This document shows, piece by piece, positions 12,603 to 24,331 of a DNA stretch of 64,000 bases. The notes beneath the pieces were generated by a model. The model ran no database searches and had not been told where the DNA came from. It saw nothing but the letters and a program-made list of their open reading frames with translations. This DNA is from Protea cynaroides. Taxonomy: Eukaryota; Streptophyta; Magnoliopsida; Proteales; Proteaceae. Positions within the stretch are counted from its first letter, which is position 1. Each line of letters begins with the position of its first letter. The position numbers and the translations under genes were made by a program. The DNA lies in contig CM053270.1 in the NCBI GenBank assembly GCA_028583415.1, positions 60,043,117 through 60,107,116 of the forward strand, written 5' to 3'.

Positions 12603-15090
12603 GAGGTTGTATCACATGCACACCTTCAATATTCCTTAATATGTCCAACCCAGGCATACCATGGATAACCTCAGTATATGAGAGCATAAACTTTTGAGGA
12701 GAGAAATACGAGGACACATGATCCTCCAATCTACCTCTCTTGAAGAAAATAACAGCTGCTGCATATTTACATGGAAGTCCATTAACTTCCCATGCACAAC
12801 ACTCACATTGATTCTTCTTCAAGTTTACAACATACCTGCTCTCACCATCATTAATCTCATATTCCTCCGGACCACATGACAAGATCTAACAATTCCTAGA
12901 TGTACTCCCAGCCATATCTAATTTCTTTTGGAATGCAGGTGTCAAAGGCCTTCAGATTACATCCCTTTCGGTACCTATTCTGCATCTTTGCTGTTAGTTG
13001 TCTTCTAATTTCATGGAATAATATCAGAATAGGTTTGCTTCTTAAGGGATTAATTCAATTGTTAAAGCACTCTGACATATTATTAGTGACATAGTCACTT
13101 TTAATAGCATGGTCAAAGGCATGTCTGGCCCAGTATGAGATATGATTTTTCATCATCCATACAAAAGCTTCCCTTTTTATTGCCCTAATTTCATTCATTG
13201 CGATGTTAAATTCCGTAGCATTGTAAGCCCTTCTTGCAGTCCAAAATAATATTTTCAGTAGTAAACCAGGAAATTTCATCTTAAAATTGCTATAAATGTG
13301 CCTACAACATAGCCTTTGGTTGGCACTTGGAAAATTTTCAAAAATAGCTTCTGATAAGCCCTATATAAATTTAATAAGAAAAATAAAATAATGTAAGAGG
13401 ATACTTTTCGAACCTAAAAAATATATGCTTGACATTGAAATACAAGTTAGAAAATCTTCCTTACCTTCAGTTTATCTGACATAAATGTCAGAGGAACCCC
13501 ATCAAGATCATAAGATAATGCATCAAATAATGCAGTCAGAGACCAGAGCCAGCTTTCCTTGTTTTCACTTTTAAAAACACTGAAAGCAATAGGGAACAGT
13601 ACATTGTTTGCATCCATTGACATGGCTGTCAGTAGGATCCCACGATATGTCCCCTTCAGGTGACGGCCATCAATACCAATGAAAGGCCTGCATCCCTGAA
13701 TAAATCTTTTCTTACATGCTGACAAGCAGACAAAAAGCCTTTTAAATACTTGAATTGCATCTGCTGCAGACATGTCTTCAAATTTCATATTGAATGAACT
13801 CCCAGGGTTCCTCTGTAGAAGCATCTCACCATAAGGTTGCAATAGAGCATATGACTTTTTGTGACTTGTTAGGTTCTCTTGTTTAGCCACCAACCTAGTC
13901 CGGTATAATTGCTATGGTTTTGGGTTAATAGAATACCTGACATTAATGGCAGCATGTATGCTCTTTATTTTCATATCTGGATCTGCCCTTAACCTGTTAA
14001 CTAGTTTTTTTTGCTATCCAGTTTGCATTGGCATTCTTGTTATTATCCACCCTTTGAAAAGTATGCTAAGGTTGATACATTCTCACCTTAAAAGTTTAAC
14101 CATTAGGAGTAAGAGCAGCATGAATATTCCATTGACAGCCTTCACTAGAGCAAATTACTGTAACCCTCTTTTTTTCATTTTTCAATCTTATGACATTAGA
14201 CCCTTCTTAGATAATCAGGTCATTTAAAGCTCTCCTATATGTGTGTACATCCTCAAAAACAGAGCCAACTTGAATGTTTATCCTCTCCAATTGATCAATG
14301 TTGACCTCTGTACCTCTAGCAGTGCTTTTCTCTTTAACTTCATATTCTTCCATGTCTAATAAAATAAGGTCATCCTGATCATCTTCAGACTCTTTACACT
14401 CTTTAGAATCAATATAGAATTCTCTGGTATCCTCTACATCAATATCCCAATTGCTATCCAATGGGTCATCCCCATCATCTTCAGGCTCTTCAGAATCAAT
14501 AGCTGGTGCTTTGTTCTTGTTCTTCTTCAAATTGCTACCACTAGTTGCTTTATCAGAAGGCTCTTTATTGCTATCAGTTTGACTACTTATAGTGCTGTCC
14601 AAGTCCTGGACAACCTTACTCACAACAGTAGGAGCAATAGTGGCACTGCTAGGCAACTCTTGTACAGGCATACTCACATCAGTAGCATGTACAGTGGAAC
14701 TGCTAGGCAGCTCCTGTAAATGAACTGTGGCACCATTTTTCCTTCGAAGTCGGGGCCTACTAATCATTGTAGATTCATAGCCATTGATCTTATAATTTTC
14801 CTCTATCGCCTCACCCACTTTAACATCGTATATATGCAAAGGAACAACTCTTCCCAAGCGTTTAAACATTTTAATCTCCACTGCTTTCTTGTCATTATTG
14901 ACATGATAGTAACCACCATCTGGCAATTCTGCCTTTGCAAAAAATGTCACAGACCGGCCTTCAGGAATGTCACTAAGAACTGTACAATAGGCAGTATGTA
15001 TAAGGTCAATCCAGCTAAATATATCATCATCCACTAACTTTAACTCTGTGCGATCCTGCTACATTAATAAATACTCTGTTTTTCGGCCAT
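12603..15090 (-). pseudogene. MuDR-type transposase, right copy, truncated and broken
   Basis: The domain order matches the left copy. The N-terminal half is better preserved here: one open frame of 275 residues runs from 15,034 to 14,207, from SWIDLIHTAYCTVLSD to the linker, ending at a TAA where the left copy has CAA. The core (PFIGIDGRHLKGTYRG) lies in the open frame 13,893-13,447 (148 residues). Breaks include a shift just after the start near 15,060, the TAA at about 14,207, a TGA in place of a Trp codon right after SECFNN near 13,055, and loss of the SWIM His (CKY instead of CKH). The lesions differ from those of the left copy, so the two arms decayed independently after the inverted pair formed. 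Confidence 0.85.
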
Positions 15091-16780
15091 TATGGGATTA
15101 CTATTGATAAATGAAAAAAATATTAAAAGTAGCCTAAAAAATATTAAGGAATCATTCGAGAACACAACAAAGCATATTGAGATGGATGAATATTACAAAA
15201 GTAAAGCAGTGATGTGGTCCCCAAACCCCACCTGTCTAGATGGCAGACAGGGTGGGGTCTAGGGACCAAATCAATGCATAATCCAAAAGACTTGTGTCCT
15301 TTTTTCAAACATAACCTAAGAGTTAAAGTTCATTGGAACCCACATGGTAGACAAATAGGTTATATAGAAATCAATGCACCCACATGACAAACAAGGTGGG
15401 GTCTGGGGGACCAAGTAAACACTTCACAAAGCAAACAGGTTGGGAATTAGTCAATGACAATGCACCCACATGGTAGACAATTAGGTTGGGAATTCAATGT
15501 AAAAATATGTTGGGAATTATCCCCTTATATTGTTGTTTTTTGATGGTGGGGGACCATGTCATGGGAATTATCCCCTTTACACTCATCAGTCACCATCATT
15601 ACTGAAGAATACAACAGTTCAAGGCTTAAAGCTTTTTTTTTTTTTTTTGGGGGGGGGAGTATTGTGAGATGAGGGGACACAAGATTGACAATAACAGACT
15701 AACAGACATAATACCACAAATAGTGAAACATCATCAAAATTCCAAACCCATAATACCACTAACTACCTAACAGACATAGAGACAAAATCATTTCTAGACG
15801 TCCTTATGACATTCCCAACAACCGAGACAAAAAAGGAGAAAGCATACCAAAGTAATGAAATATCAGGTAATATACTGTGGAGGGAGCTAGAATAAGGCAA
15901 TCTACAGACAAGATTGACAATAGAAGTATAAACAAAGAGGTGAATCCAAAAAGATAAAATTATCAATCCAAAAAAATAAAAAATACATACCCTAGTGGTC
16001 GACAAACGACCTTTTTCGGCCACACCAGACCCACGCGACCAAGGACCAATACTTCACTTCACTGTCGAGTGAATATTAGCTGTCCATAGCAAACTATATA
16101 TGTCAAGTTCTAATTTTCCTACAATTTAAAAAGGAAAGAAAAATTGGAACCTATCAATTTTATTTTAGGGTTTCTCTGACCTGAAATTAGATTGGGGAAA
16201 AACCGCTGATTGAGAGAAGCTGAGAGATGGGGGAAAATTGGAACCTATCTTTGAAGCCGAGAAGAGACCTACAATCGTAGCTCCAAAACCACAGATGGTG
16301 AGCTTTCTATCAGTCTGCGAAGAATCGTGTGTCGAAGAACACAGTGCAGTCGAGCCTGCAGTCTTCGTCGAAGAACAAAATCTTCAAAGATGGTTCGAGG
16401 CTGTCGTCGTCGGGAGTCTACAAGAAACGTTGTGTCGCCGTAGGCGAACACAATCGGAGAAAGGGTTTCCAAAATCCTTTCTTTCTTCCATTCAAGTCGG
16501 GATTCCGATATTTTTTACAGATTGCATAACTTACTATTTGGGGGTGTATGGTGAATTAAGTGAAGGAGGATAAAAACATCTTTCAACATTTCCTTAAGGG
16601 AATTATTGTCCATTTCAAAATCGATTTTAGATAACATCAGCAACTAACGAGATTCGTTTAACGGAGTGGGTTTATTTGATTAACAGTGGTAAACGTTTGG
16701 GTGGTAGTTGATTTTTTTGAAAGTTGTGGGTGGTAGGTGATGTTTCAAAACTATTTTGGGTGGTAGCTGAAAATTTTCCT
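12603..16780 (-). mobile_element. Mutator-like element (MULE), right copy
   Basis: This is the mirror image of the left copy: terminal repeat at about 16,620-16,780, leader region 15,091-16,620, transposase from 15,090 leftwards. It ends inside the transposase coding region, just after the SWIM finger, so the last part of the gene that is present in the left copy (about 12,441-12,598, basic KKRKRK stretch) is absent here. Confidence 0.85.
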
Positions 16781-17104
16781 TTCTTTTTTTATGATTATGT
16801 TCGTATATAGTATGTAAGATACCCATAAGAAATGTTAAAAAATAATTAATATTTTCATGAAGAAATCAATGCCTTTGATGTATCTCATGAAGAAGCCACA
16901 TATCATACATATTAACATTACTTTGTTTACACTTTTAAAGCACCCTTTGCCATGCTATGCTACATAAGTTTTGGCCCTTGACACACGCCCTTTGAATTGG
17001 GTGCAAGTTTTGCTGTATTTTATGCATGTTGTCTAATTCTTTTTATTCTTCCTTATCCTGAAGTCTACCAACATACTAACTAGGATGCATGTTTCCATCC
17101 TCAG
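16781..17104 (+). other. Right end of pseudogene intron 8
   Basis: Non-coding sequence between the palindrome and exon 9. It ends in a T/C-containing tract and cctcag before the exon. Nothing else is visible. Confidence 0.5.
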
Positions 17105-17378
17105 GTGAATAAACATGTGTTTTCTGGTGGGCAAGAATCCATGGATACTCATAGGATATATGGAGCAAATCTAGAGGTATCAGTTTCTTGTTTTTAATGC
17201 ATGTAATCAGGAAAGTCCAATCTTCATCCATGCCTTAATATTTAGGACTCTGATACCAGTAGATGCCTAAACAGTTTATAAATGGAAACTGGAGAGGTTG
17301 GAACCATGGTGACACAACTATGTCTGCCTAAGGCCCCTCACAAATCAAAATACTTTCATTTCCTACTTATGAAGGCTT

Positions 17379-17379
17379 G

Positions 17380-17444
<65 letters not shown>
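17379..17444. repeat. (TA)n microsatellite
   Basis: About 66 bases of uninterrupted TA repeats in intron 9 of the TrpRS pseudogene. Confidence 0.95.
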
Positions 17445-17445
<1 letters not shown>

Positions 17446-18312
17446 TTTCGTTTCGTAATCATTTTCTCATGTGTTTATATGTGGTATAATTCATTATACT
17501 TCTTGTCTAGCTTCAGTTGCCCAAGACCTGAAACTAGCCCGACCAACCATTGGGTAGATTGGATTTTCTAGCCTGGACCCAACCTGACATTGATGTTACC
17601 AGCCTAACCTAACACAAAGGTTGGGTCAGGGTCAGGTTGAATCGGACCCAAAGTGTATTCGGAACTTTGGAGCTGGTCATTGTGTATTCCCGAAAAACAA
17701 AAGCCTTCAAAATGGATATAAGTATGTACTTTTATTTTGGGATTTATTTTTGCATTCAATTGGAACTTTGTGGTTAGTACTTAAACCTCCTTACCCATTC
17801 CTATCCAGGCTGAAGAATCTGCTTGTTGTCTCTTTGTATATGTGTGTGCTCAGAATGTTGCTCTTTTTGTGTCATGAAAAGTCCCTTTGCTCTCTGTTAT
17901 GCAAAGGATTAGCTTTGTGATTGGCATATTTCTTTTTTATGTTATTCAGGTAGATATACCAATTAAGTACCTTGGCTTTTTCCTGGAAGATGATGCTGAG
18001 CTGGAGCACATACGGAAGGTGAGATCACTGCCTTCGATCTATTTTCTTCAATATTGTGGAGAAAGTTTGCTTTTTTCTATTTGTGAACCCGTTCTTACAC
18101 AGGAGGGGATGGTTGGTTCAATTTCTTACTTTAGAAGTACTTGATTATCTTTCAGGAATATGCTGCTGGGCGGATGTTGACAGGTGAGGTGAAGAAGCGC
18201 CTTATTGAAGTTCTGACCGAATTGGTAGAAAGACATCGTAGGGCACGGGCAGCAGTGACTGATGAGGTAGGGATTTTTTTTTTACCTTTTCTCCTCCCCT
18301 TGATGTTTGCAA

Positions 18313-18683
18313 GGATTAACATGGCTAATCAGGTTCCTTGTGCATTTAGTACTGTTGTGCTTAAAGTTCCTATAAATAGAATTGTAGATTTGCATAATAT
18401 GTCCTTGATATTTGTAAGGATTAAGAACTGGTTTAGATGGAATTGTCTTGAAGAGCTGGGTTGAGGCTTGCATAATATAGTGTCCATATTTGTGATAATG
18501 ACTAGGATAGATGGAATTGTACATTCACATAAATGTCCTTGATATTTGAAAGGGTTGAGATTTGCATTATATAGTGTCCTTAGTTGTAATATAAAAGAGC
18601 GGGGTTAGATTGAATTGTAGATTTGCATAATATATTGTCCTTGATATTTGAAAGCATTAACATGGCTAATGAAGTTCCTGGTT
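18313..18683. repeat. Degenerate tandem repeats in pseudogene intron 11
   Basis: A unit of roughly 80-110 bases recurs about four times, each with a version of agatggaattgta, tttgcataatata and tgtccttgatatttg. The block is bounded by similar sequences (aacatggctaatcaggttcc at the left, aacatggctaatgaagttcc at the right), so it looks like a local expansion. The rest of intron 11 (18,267-20,498) shows A-, T- and CT-runs and no gene. Confidence 0.6.
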
Positions 18684-20306
18684 CTTCTAATAGTATCACC
18701 CCCCCCCACCCCACCCAAAAAAAAAAAAAAAAAAAAAATTATCCACCCAAAAAAAAGTAAGCGTTTGAAATATCTTTAAACGGAATTTGGATTGTCAATT
18801 CATATGCCTGTAGCTTTCCCCGTCCCCCCTTCGTCGGGAGGACTAGTGAAATTGTATAATATAGTGTTTGTATCTCCTTCTGTTCATTACTACATTTAAA
18901 AATGTGGAGGAAACAATCTCCATCTTCTACTCCAAATTCAGGAGTCTTATATCACTTCTTTGGATTTTGGTGTTCTTATCCATCAATCAGGGTGGACGTA
19001 AATTCGACTGTTCTTATGACCATATTCCATCTTCTTCCAACCATCACATGAGAACTCACTTTCAAATGTATGAGAATATGGAGGCTATAAGTGATTCATT
19101 TCATTCAATTTGTGTGCTTATGTAGCTACTGACTTGCTGTCCATTCCAAGTCCTAGACGACTAGGACTTTCTAATTTCTTGTAAAGGCTTGAACCACTGA
19201 GTAGAACCCCCCAAAACCCCCCATGGCAGCTGGCCAGTGTATGAAGACTTACTAATTATTAATCTACTAATAAACCTCAAAAACATTGAAACCCAATCCC
19301 CCAGAAATCCAGAATACCTAATATCTGCTTATAACACAAAAATGAAACTGTACTTGCCTTATTTTGTAATATGTAATCTACATGACCTATAAAAAGTTGT
19401 TTCAACACCATGTTCTATGTATTGAAACCTATTGTAGCATGAAAGGCTTAAAACAAGTCCTGCTGCAACTTGTGAAAATGTTTGCAAGTGTTTTACCACA
19501 TCAGCTGTTTCATTCTTATTGGGAAATTCTACTCAGCAGGGGGATGAGACTAGATTTGAAGAAGTGCATACTGAACTTTCTCACTTAAATCATTCTAGTC
19601 CTTTGTATCTAGGAGTGAAATAATACAGCTGTCCTCTTTTCCTGTCCAAGATTCCCATCAAATTGACAACGGAACTGCCCTCTATTTTATGTCACCTGGT
19701 TGCTTAGATCCATTTTTTATTGTGATCTGATGAATTAATTTGGTTTTCTAAATTCTCTTGTATCATGTGATCAAAAGTTAATGACAGAGTTCACCCTATG
19801 ATGGTTGGGGCCTTTTTTTTTTTTTTTTTTTTTTTTGCTATGTCAGTGGTTTATTCATGTTGTCAAAGATCTCCAACACAGTTTTCTTTACCAAGAAAAA
19901 TGACATGTGACAACCATTTTAGAACCAGAGGAGACCATTTGGTAGTTGCAACTTGTATCTTGTTCCTAAATGCAACAAAGTGGGTGAGAAATTAAATAGA
20001 AAAGCAAGATCTACTTGGAGTAAACTATTCAGCCAATAATCTTAATTTATTAATATTTGACAATGAACTGATTTTTGTTCTCCACCAGGTGAGCTGGGAT
20101 AACTAATATCTAGTATGTTCCCTTTCAATGGAAAATACCAACTATTGGACTTATTTATTTCTAGATCACTGTCCCCGTTGTCTCTGGTCACTGAAAAGAA
20201 AATAAATAGTGGATGATGCATCATTTTAGGCCTCAACCTATAGATAAATAGGTTGACTTTCTCCACCTTAGCTACAAGGTTGACAGTTCTAAGCACCTGT
20301 TGTCAA

Positions 20307-20345
<39 letters not shown>

Positions 20346-20538
20346 GATTCATCGCATGATATAAGACTATTTATTTATATATATTAAATAAAGTTTCTAT
20401 AGATGGCTTCATCTTGTATCCATATTTTATCTTTGTTACCTTTGCAATTGAAATTGTCTTTTAACTTTTCTCCTGCCTTTCTTTCTCCCCTCTTTCAGAT
20501 GGTGGATGCGTTCACCACTTCCCAATATGTTTGATTAG

Positions 20539-22968
20539 GCCAGAGATGATGGATTGAGCTGGATTCATAAAAGGGTTTCTGGCTTGGTAGAAATAATTTG
20601 GAACCAATGGATTTGGAATACACTGATTGGAATACATCGATTTGAAATGAATAGAATTGCTAATGCTCCCATTTGAGTAACAAAAGGCTTGGGAGTGGAA
20701 GACAGAAATTTGGTCTCTGTCCATGTGCAATAGCAGTACGTGAACACACATTCTTTTAGTGAAATTGTAGCTGTGAGGGCATTGTTTTTGGCTGTTTTAG
20801 TTCTCTTACATGGGGCACCTTAACATACCATTTATTCCTCTTCGAAGCATCAAATTTTGGGAGGTGTAATTAATTTTTACTCAAAAAACAAAAAATTCTG
20901 TTGATCAGATAAAGTTTAGAGCAGGGTGTTTACAGTTTTGCATGCACAGTGGAGGAAAAGAAAGGAGAGGATGAAGTGGGTCTGGATGGAAAGAGAAAAC
21001 CACAAAGGAGTACATGTTTTGTTATCTGGATTGGCAAAATCCAAAGTGGATGCATTGAGGAGGAAACAAAAGAAGAATCACTGCAGAGTTCAAATTTGAT
21101 GAGGATTGGAAGATAAAATACAGAGGAGTGTATGCTTTTATGCAATTACACAAGCTTTCATTATTCACAAAAAATTACACAAGCTTTGATGAAACTTGCT
21201 CCAGCTAAAAAGAGGATGGTGGAACTGCATGTTGAAGCTACTTGTACTAGCTTTCTATAATTAGTTAAAAAGAGGAAAAGATTCACACATTTTGAAAACC
21301 CTCAGACCGCATAGATATCTTGCAGTTAGACTGAATTTCACCTCATTCCTTGCATCCCTCAATTTGAAAATAATCTCAGTATTATGAAATAATTATCAGG
21401 ATTTACAAGAAGCAGAGTATCAGTGACTGTCCCTCCCACAATTCTTTTTTTTTTTTTGTTAGCTATGCATTAATTTCTAAAACAATGTATAATGTGGATC
21501 TAGACCAAGAGGATGGACTGTGAGACAGAGAGAGAGAGAGAGAGGGGGAAACCATGAGGGAGGAGAGATTGATGAATAAATCTTCTCCCTCTCACATCTT
21601 ACTTTATTTATAGGCATAATTGAAACCGCAGAAAAGAGAAATCCTAATCTGAATCCAATTAAAACAGTACATAGGAATAGGACTCCTAGTTACAATAGGA
21701 AAAGGACACCTAGTTACAATAAGACACTAAATATGTAAACCTTAACAATTTTTAAACTGCCATTTTCCTTTCATAAAAACACCAATACCATCTCTCTTTC
21801 ATTGCCTTTGGCTACTGTTTTCCTGCATCATATATATTTTTTTCCTTTCTTGCATTGGTGTGTTGTTAATTGGGATATGGCAGTGAGACTGCCTCACTTC
21901 CTATTTCTATTGAGATGATTACTTCCCTCATTGATTATTGAACTTGTTTTGTAATTCTTTTTCGTGTTTAGTGAAAGTTTTTTAACAGGGATAAAAAGAG
22001 CAAGAAGAAAGAAACCTTTGTCAGCAGAAATGGTCTAATGTAATTACCCCCCGCCAAAAAAAAAAAAGAAAAGAAGAAGAAGAAGAAGAAATGGTCTAAA
22101 GTGACTCTTTCAAAATCACAAGACGAATCTTAGCTATCCATTTTTAGGCTTCGGCTCCAAGTTGGGAGAGAACACAATAATTTCTATAGTACTAGTACAC
22201 ATATAGGATATACATGGGATGCATGCCAATGTAAAAATATGAAATTTGACAAATGGTTAATCTAAACCATGTCCTTGCTATTCAACGGTTGCAATTGGAC
22301 ACGTCATCTATCCATGTGGTAGAATAGATGCGTTGTGACGCTTGGAAAAATAACAAACTCATGTGAAAGTAATAATAATATATCAATAAATTATTTTGCT
22401 AGTTCATCAACTTCTTTTGTGCAAGTATAGAAACTCAATCAATTATCATCTTAATTAGGGTGATTATTTTTCTTGTGTCATAATCCTAGTTTGGTTAACT
22501 TGATTATTTTCAATTAGAGATCTTCAATTGATTATCGTTCTTGACTAATTTTTGAGAATAAATCATTCCAGTGTTGAGAGTATGGTTGATGTGCATAGAC
22601 ATATATGGGGATGTATGCAGGTTAACACATAAGTGGATATATGATTGAATTAGATTTTGAAATTTAACTTATCTATAAAAGTGTCAAAATTGTTATCATC
22701 TGTCCAAAATGGGTCAAAATAATAGATAGTTGAGGAGGACGGCCGATCATCTACACAAACGTATATGCTGCATGAATTCGATCATCATCCATATTCAGTA
22801 TCCCACAGACTCATAGTTTTGGAAATCCTAGGGTACATCAAGGTGTGAGGGAATGGATGGAATTCCAACTCCTTTATTTTAATACATGGAAGAGTTTTAA
22901 ATTGTCTTCAAAACTTGGTACATAAGTAAGAAAATGTAGAGGTCACTTTTCCAAGGTTCAAGCACCCG
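20539..22968. other. Intergenic region downstream of the TrpRS pseudogene
   Basis: No coding region is supported. There is a GA-rich run at about 21,520-21,547, a short imperfect tandem duplication near 21,670-21,725 (ggactcctagttacaatagg and ggacacctagttacaataag), and AT-rich sequence. The part near 21,490-21,760 resembles decayed LTR or transcript-end sequence, but I cannot assign it. Confidence 0.35.
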
Positions 22969-23129
22969 GATCAGATCCTCTTCCTGTGTTCAGAGCTTCA
23001 TAGGATGTCAGGACCTCATCCCCATCGATAGGGTGTGAGATCCACTGAATAGGTGTGGGACGACCTATACCAACGGACAACAATGATCAGATCCCATGAA
23101 GCTCTCGGCACAAGGAGAGGATCTAGAGC
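22969..23129. repeat. Foldback (MITE-like) repeat, about 160 bases
   Basis: The left arm (gatcagatcctcttcctgtg to gagcttcatagga) and the right arm (tcccatgaagctctcgg to aggagaggatct) are inverted copies of about 40 bases with a few mismatches, around a loop of about 80 bases. It is non-coding and lies upstream of the VAMP gene. Confidence 0.6.
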
Positions 23130-23624
23130 CAGGGACTGGCTCCCTTAAATGCTGGACGGTTTCTTCAAATTTATGATGACAAAGATCATTGATTGAAAGA
23201 TCAGATTAATTGGGATCAGCCGACCGGATCAGGATCAATCTCAACTATCGAATCCGCAAGGTTGCCTGGTTTGATCCTATATGACAAAAAAAAAATTATA
23301 GAACACGACCGATCCCAAGCTGATCCGTGTCCAACCTTGCCGAGGAGGGCTCCATACACAGTAAACTCAGTTTTTTTTAACCCTTGATGTATTTCATTTT
23401 TTTTTTTTTTGAGATATAGTTTTTCATATTTCCATTCAGGGACCTTTAAATTAACAGTAATGGCAGTATTGATATTATCTTCAAAGGACGAGGGTAATTC
23501 AAAAAATTAGGGGTTCCCAAATGCCAGTCAAGGGAAAGCCGCAGCCGTTACGTAGTCTTGTCTGGCATTTTCTTGTGGGTCCCACATTTGAAGACATGCA
23601 TACCGGCAGCACGCGAAACTTTTG

Positions 23625-23812
23625 CCTATATACTTTTAATATGCCTTTACGCCAAACATTTCTAACAAAAACGAAACTGAAAAGCCAACCCCATCGTTCT
23701 CCGATTGTCTCGTACGATCTCTCGCTCTTGTTGTCTCGTATCTTTCCTTTCTCTGAGTAGAGCTCTTTTCGTTGTTTCTGCAACTCGTAGGATCTGTGTT
23801 AGGTCTCCTGAG
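23625..23812 (+). promoter_or_regulatory. Putative core promoter and 5' leader of the VAMP72 gene
   Basis: A TATA-like tatata lies at about 23,629, roughly 185 bases before the start codon at 23,813. The region between is rich in C and T (ctctcgctcttgttgtctcg and similar), which is common in plant 5' leaders. The transcription start itself cannot be seen. Confidence 0.45.
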
Positions 23813-24185
23813 ATGGGGCAACAATCGTTAATTTACAGCTTTGTTGCTCGAGGGACGGTGATCCTTGCTGAATACACAGAATTTAGTGGGAATTTCGTCA
23901 GCATTGCTTCTCAATGTCTTCAAAAGCTTCCTGCGAGCAACAACAAGTTCACCTACAATTGCGATACGCACACCTTCAATTACCTGGTTGATAATGGTTT
24001 CAGTATGTCGTCTTCCATTTTCTCCTTCATTTCTCGATTTCATCCGCCACTGATTTGGCTTCTTTTTATTTATTTTTTATTTTTAATCGAAATATTTCTT
24101 TGTTTTATCAATATATTCTATCTCATGTTAATTCAAGATCTCTATAATATCCTGAGTTATTTTCTTCCATAGAGAACTAACGCTG

Positions 24186-24228
<43 letters not shown>

Positions 24229-24233
24229 GAATA

Positions 24234-24331
<98 letters not shown>

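Larger units (their letters stand above)
8213..16780. repeat. 8.6-kb palindrome of two tail-to-tail Mutator-like elements
   Basis: The outer ends are inverted copies (ggaaaaatttcagctaccac at the left, its complement at about 16,762-16,780). The two arms (8213-12440 and 12603-16780) match as inverted repeats along their whole length, around a spacer of about 162 bases. In the zinc-finger part I count about 14 differences in 275 bases, so the arms are roughly 95% alike there. Each arm keeps only its 5' terminal inverted repeat. The inner ends stop at different points of the coding region, so the second element is truncated at the join. Such a structure arises by inverted duplication or by one element inserting into another. 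It lies in the intron of a gene transcribed left to right. Confidence 0.9.
1521..20538 (+). pseudogene. Cytosolic tryptophan--tRNA ligase, unprocessed pseudogene (12 exons)
   Basis: The family charges tRNA-Trp in the cytosol (class I synthetase). Exons read by eye: 1521-1737, 1851-about 1968, 2064-2269, 3368-3419, 3566-3631, 3781-3869, 4874-4966, 5755-5835, 17105-17176, 17950-18018, 18156-18266, 20499-20538. Family hallmarks are the GGKIDYDKLIDKFGCQR start, FYLYTGRGPSS, PLVIQLTDDE, SAIYVTDSAKDI and FFLEDDAELEHI. Lesions: one base missing near 1670; HIGH-type motif reads HVDH instead of HxGH; exon 2 end and donor missing; 31-base partial duplication in exon 3 (2070-2130); one base missing near 2140; one G missing at the exon 5 donor (3631); one base missing near 3826; KMSKS-type motif reads KMFSC; about 11 bases missing in exon 12. 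Exons 9-11 remain open. Because introns are retained, this is a decayed duplicate or a dead locus, not a retrocopy. Intron 8 is about 11.3 kb because of nested transposons. Confidence 0.9.

Noticed and set aside
20300..20342. C-run and CT-run that could be read as a regulatory tract
   Set aside because: Simple low-complexity sequence in an intron of a pseudogene.
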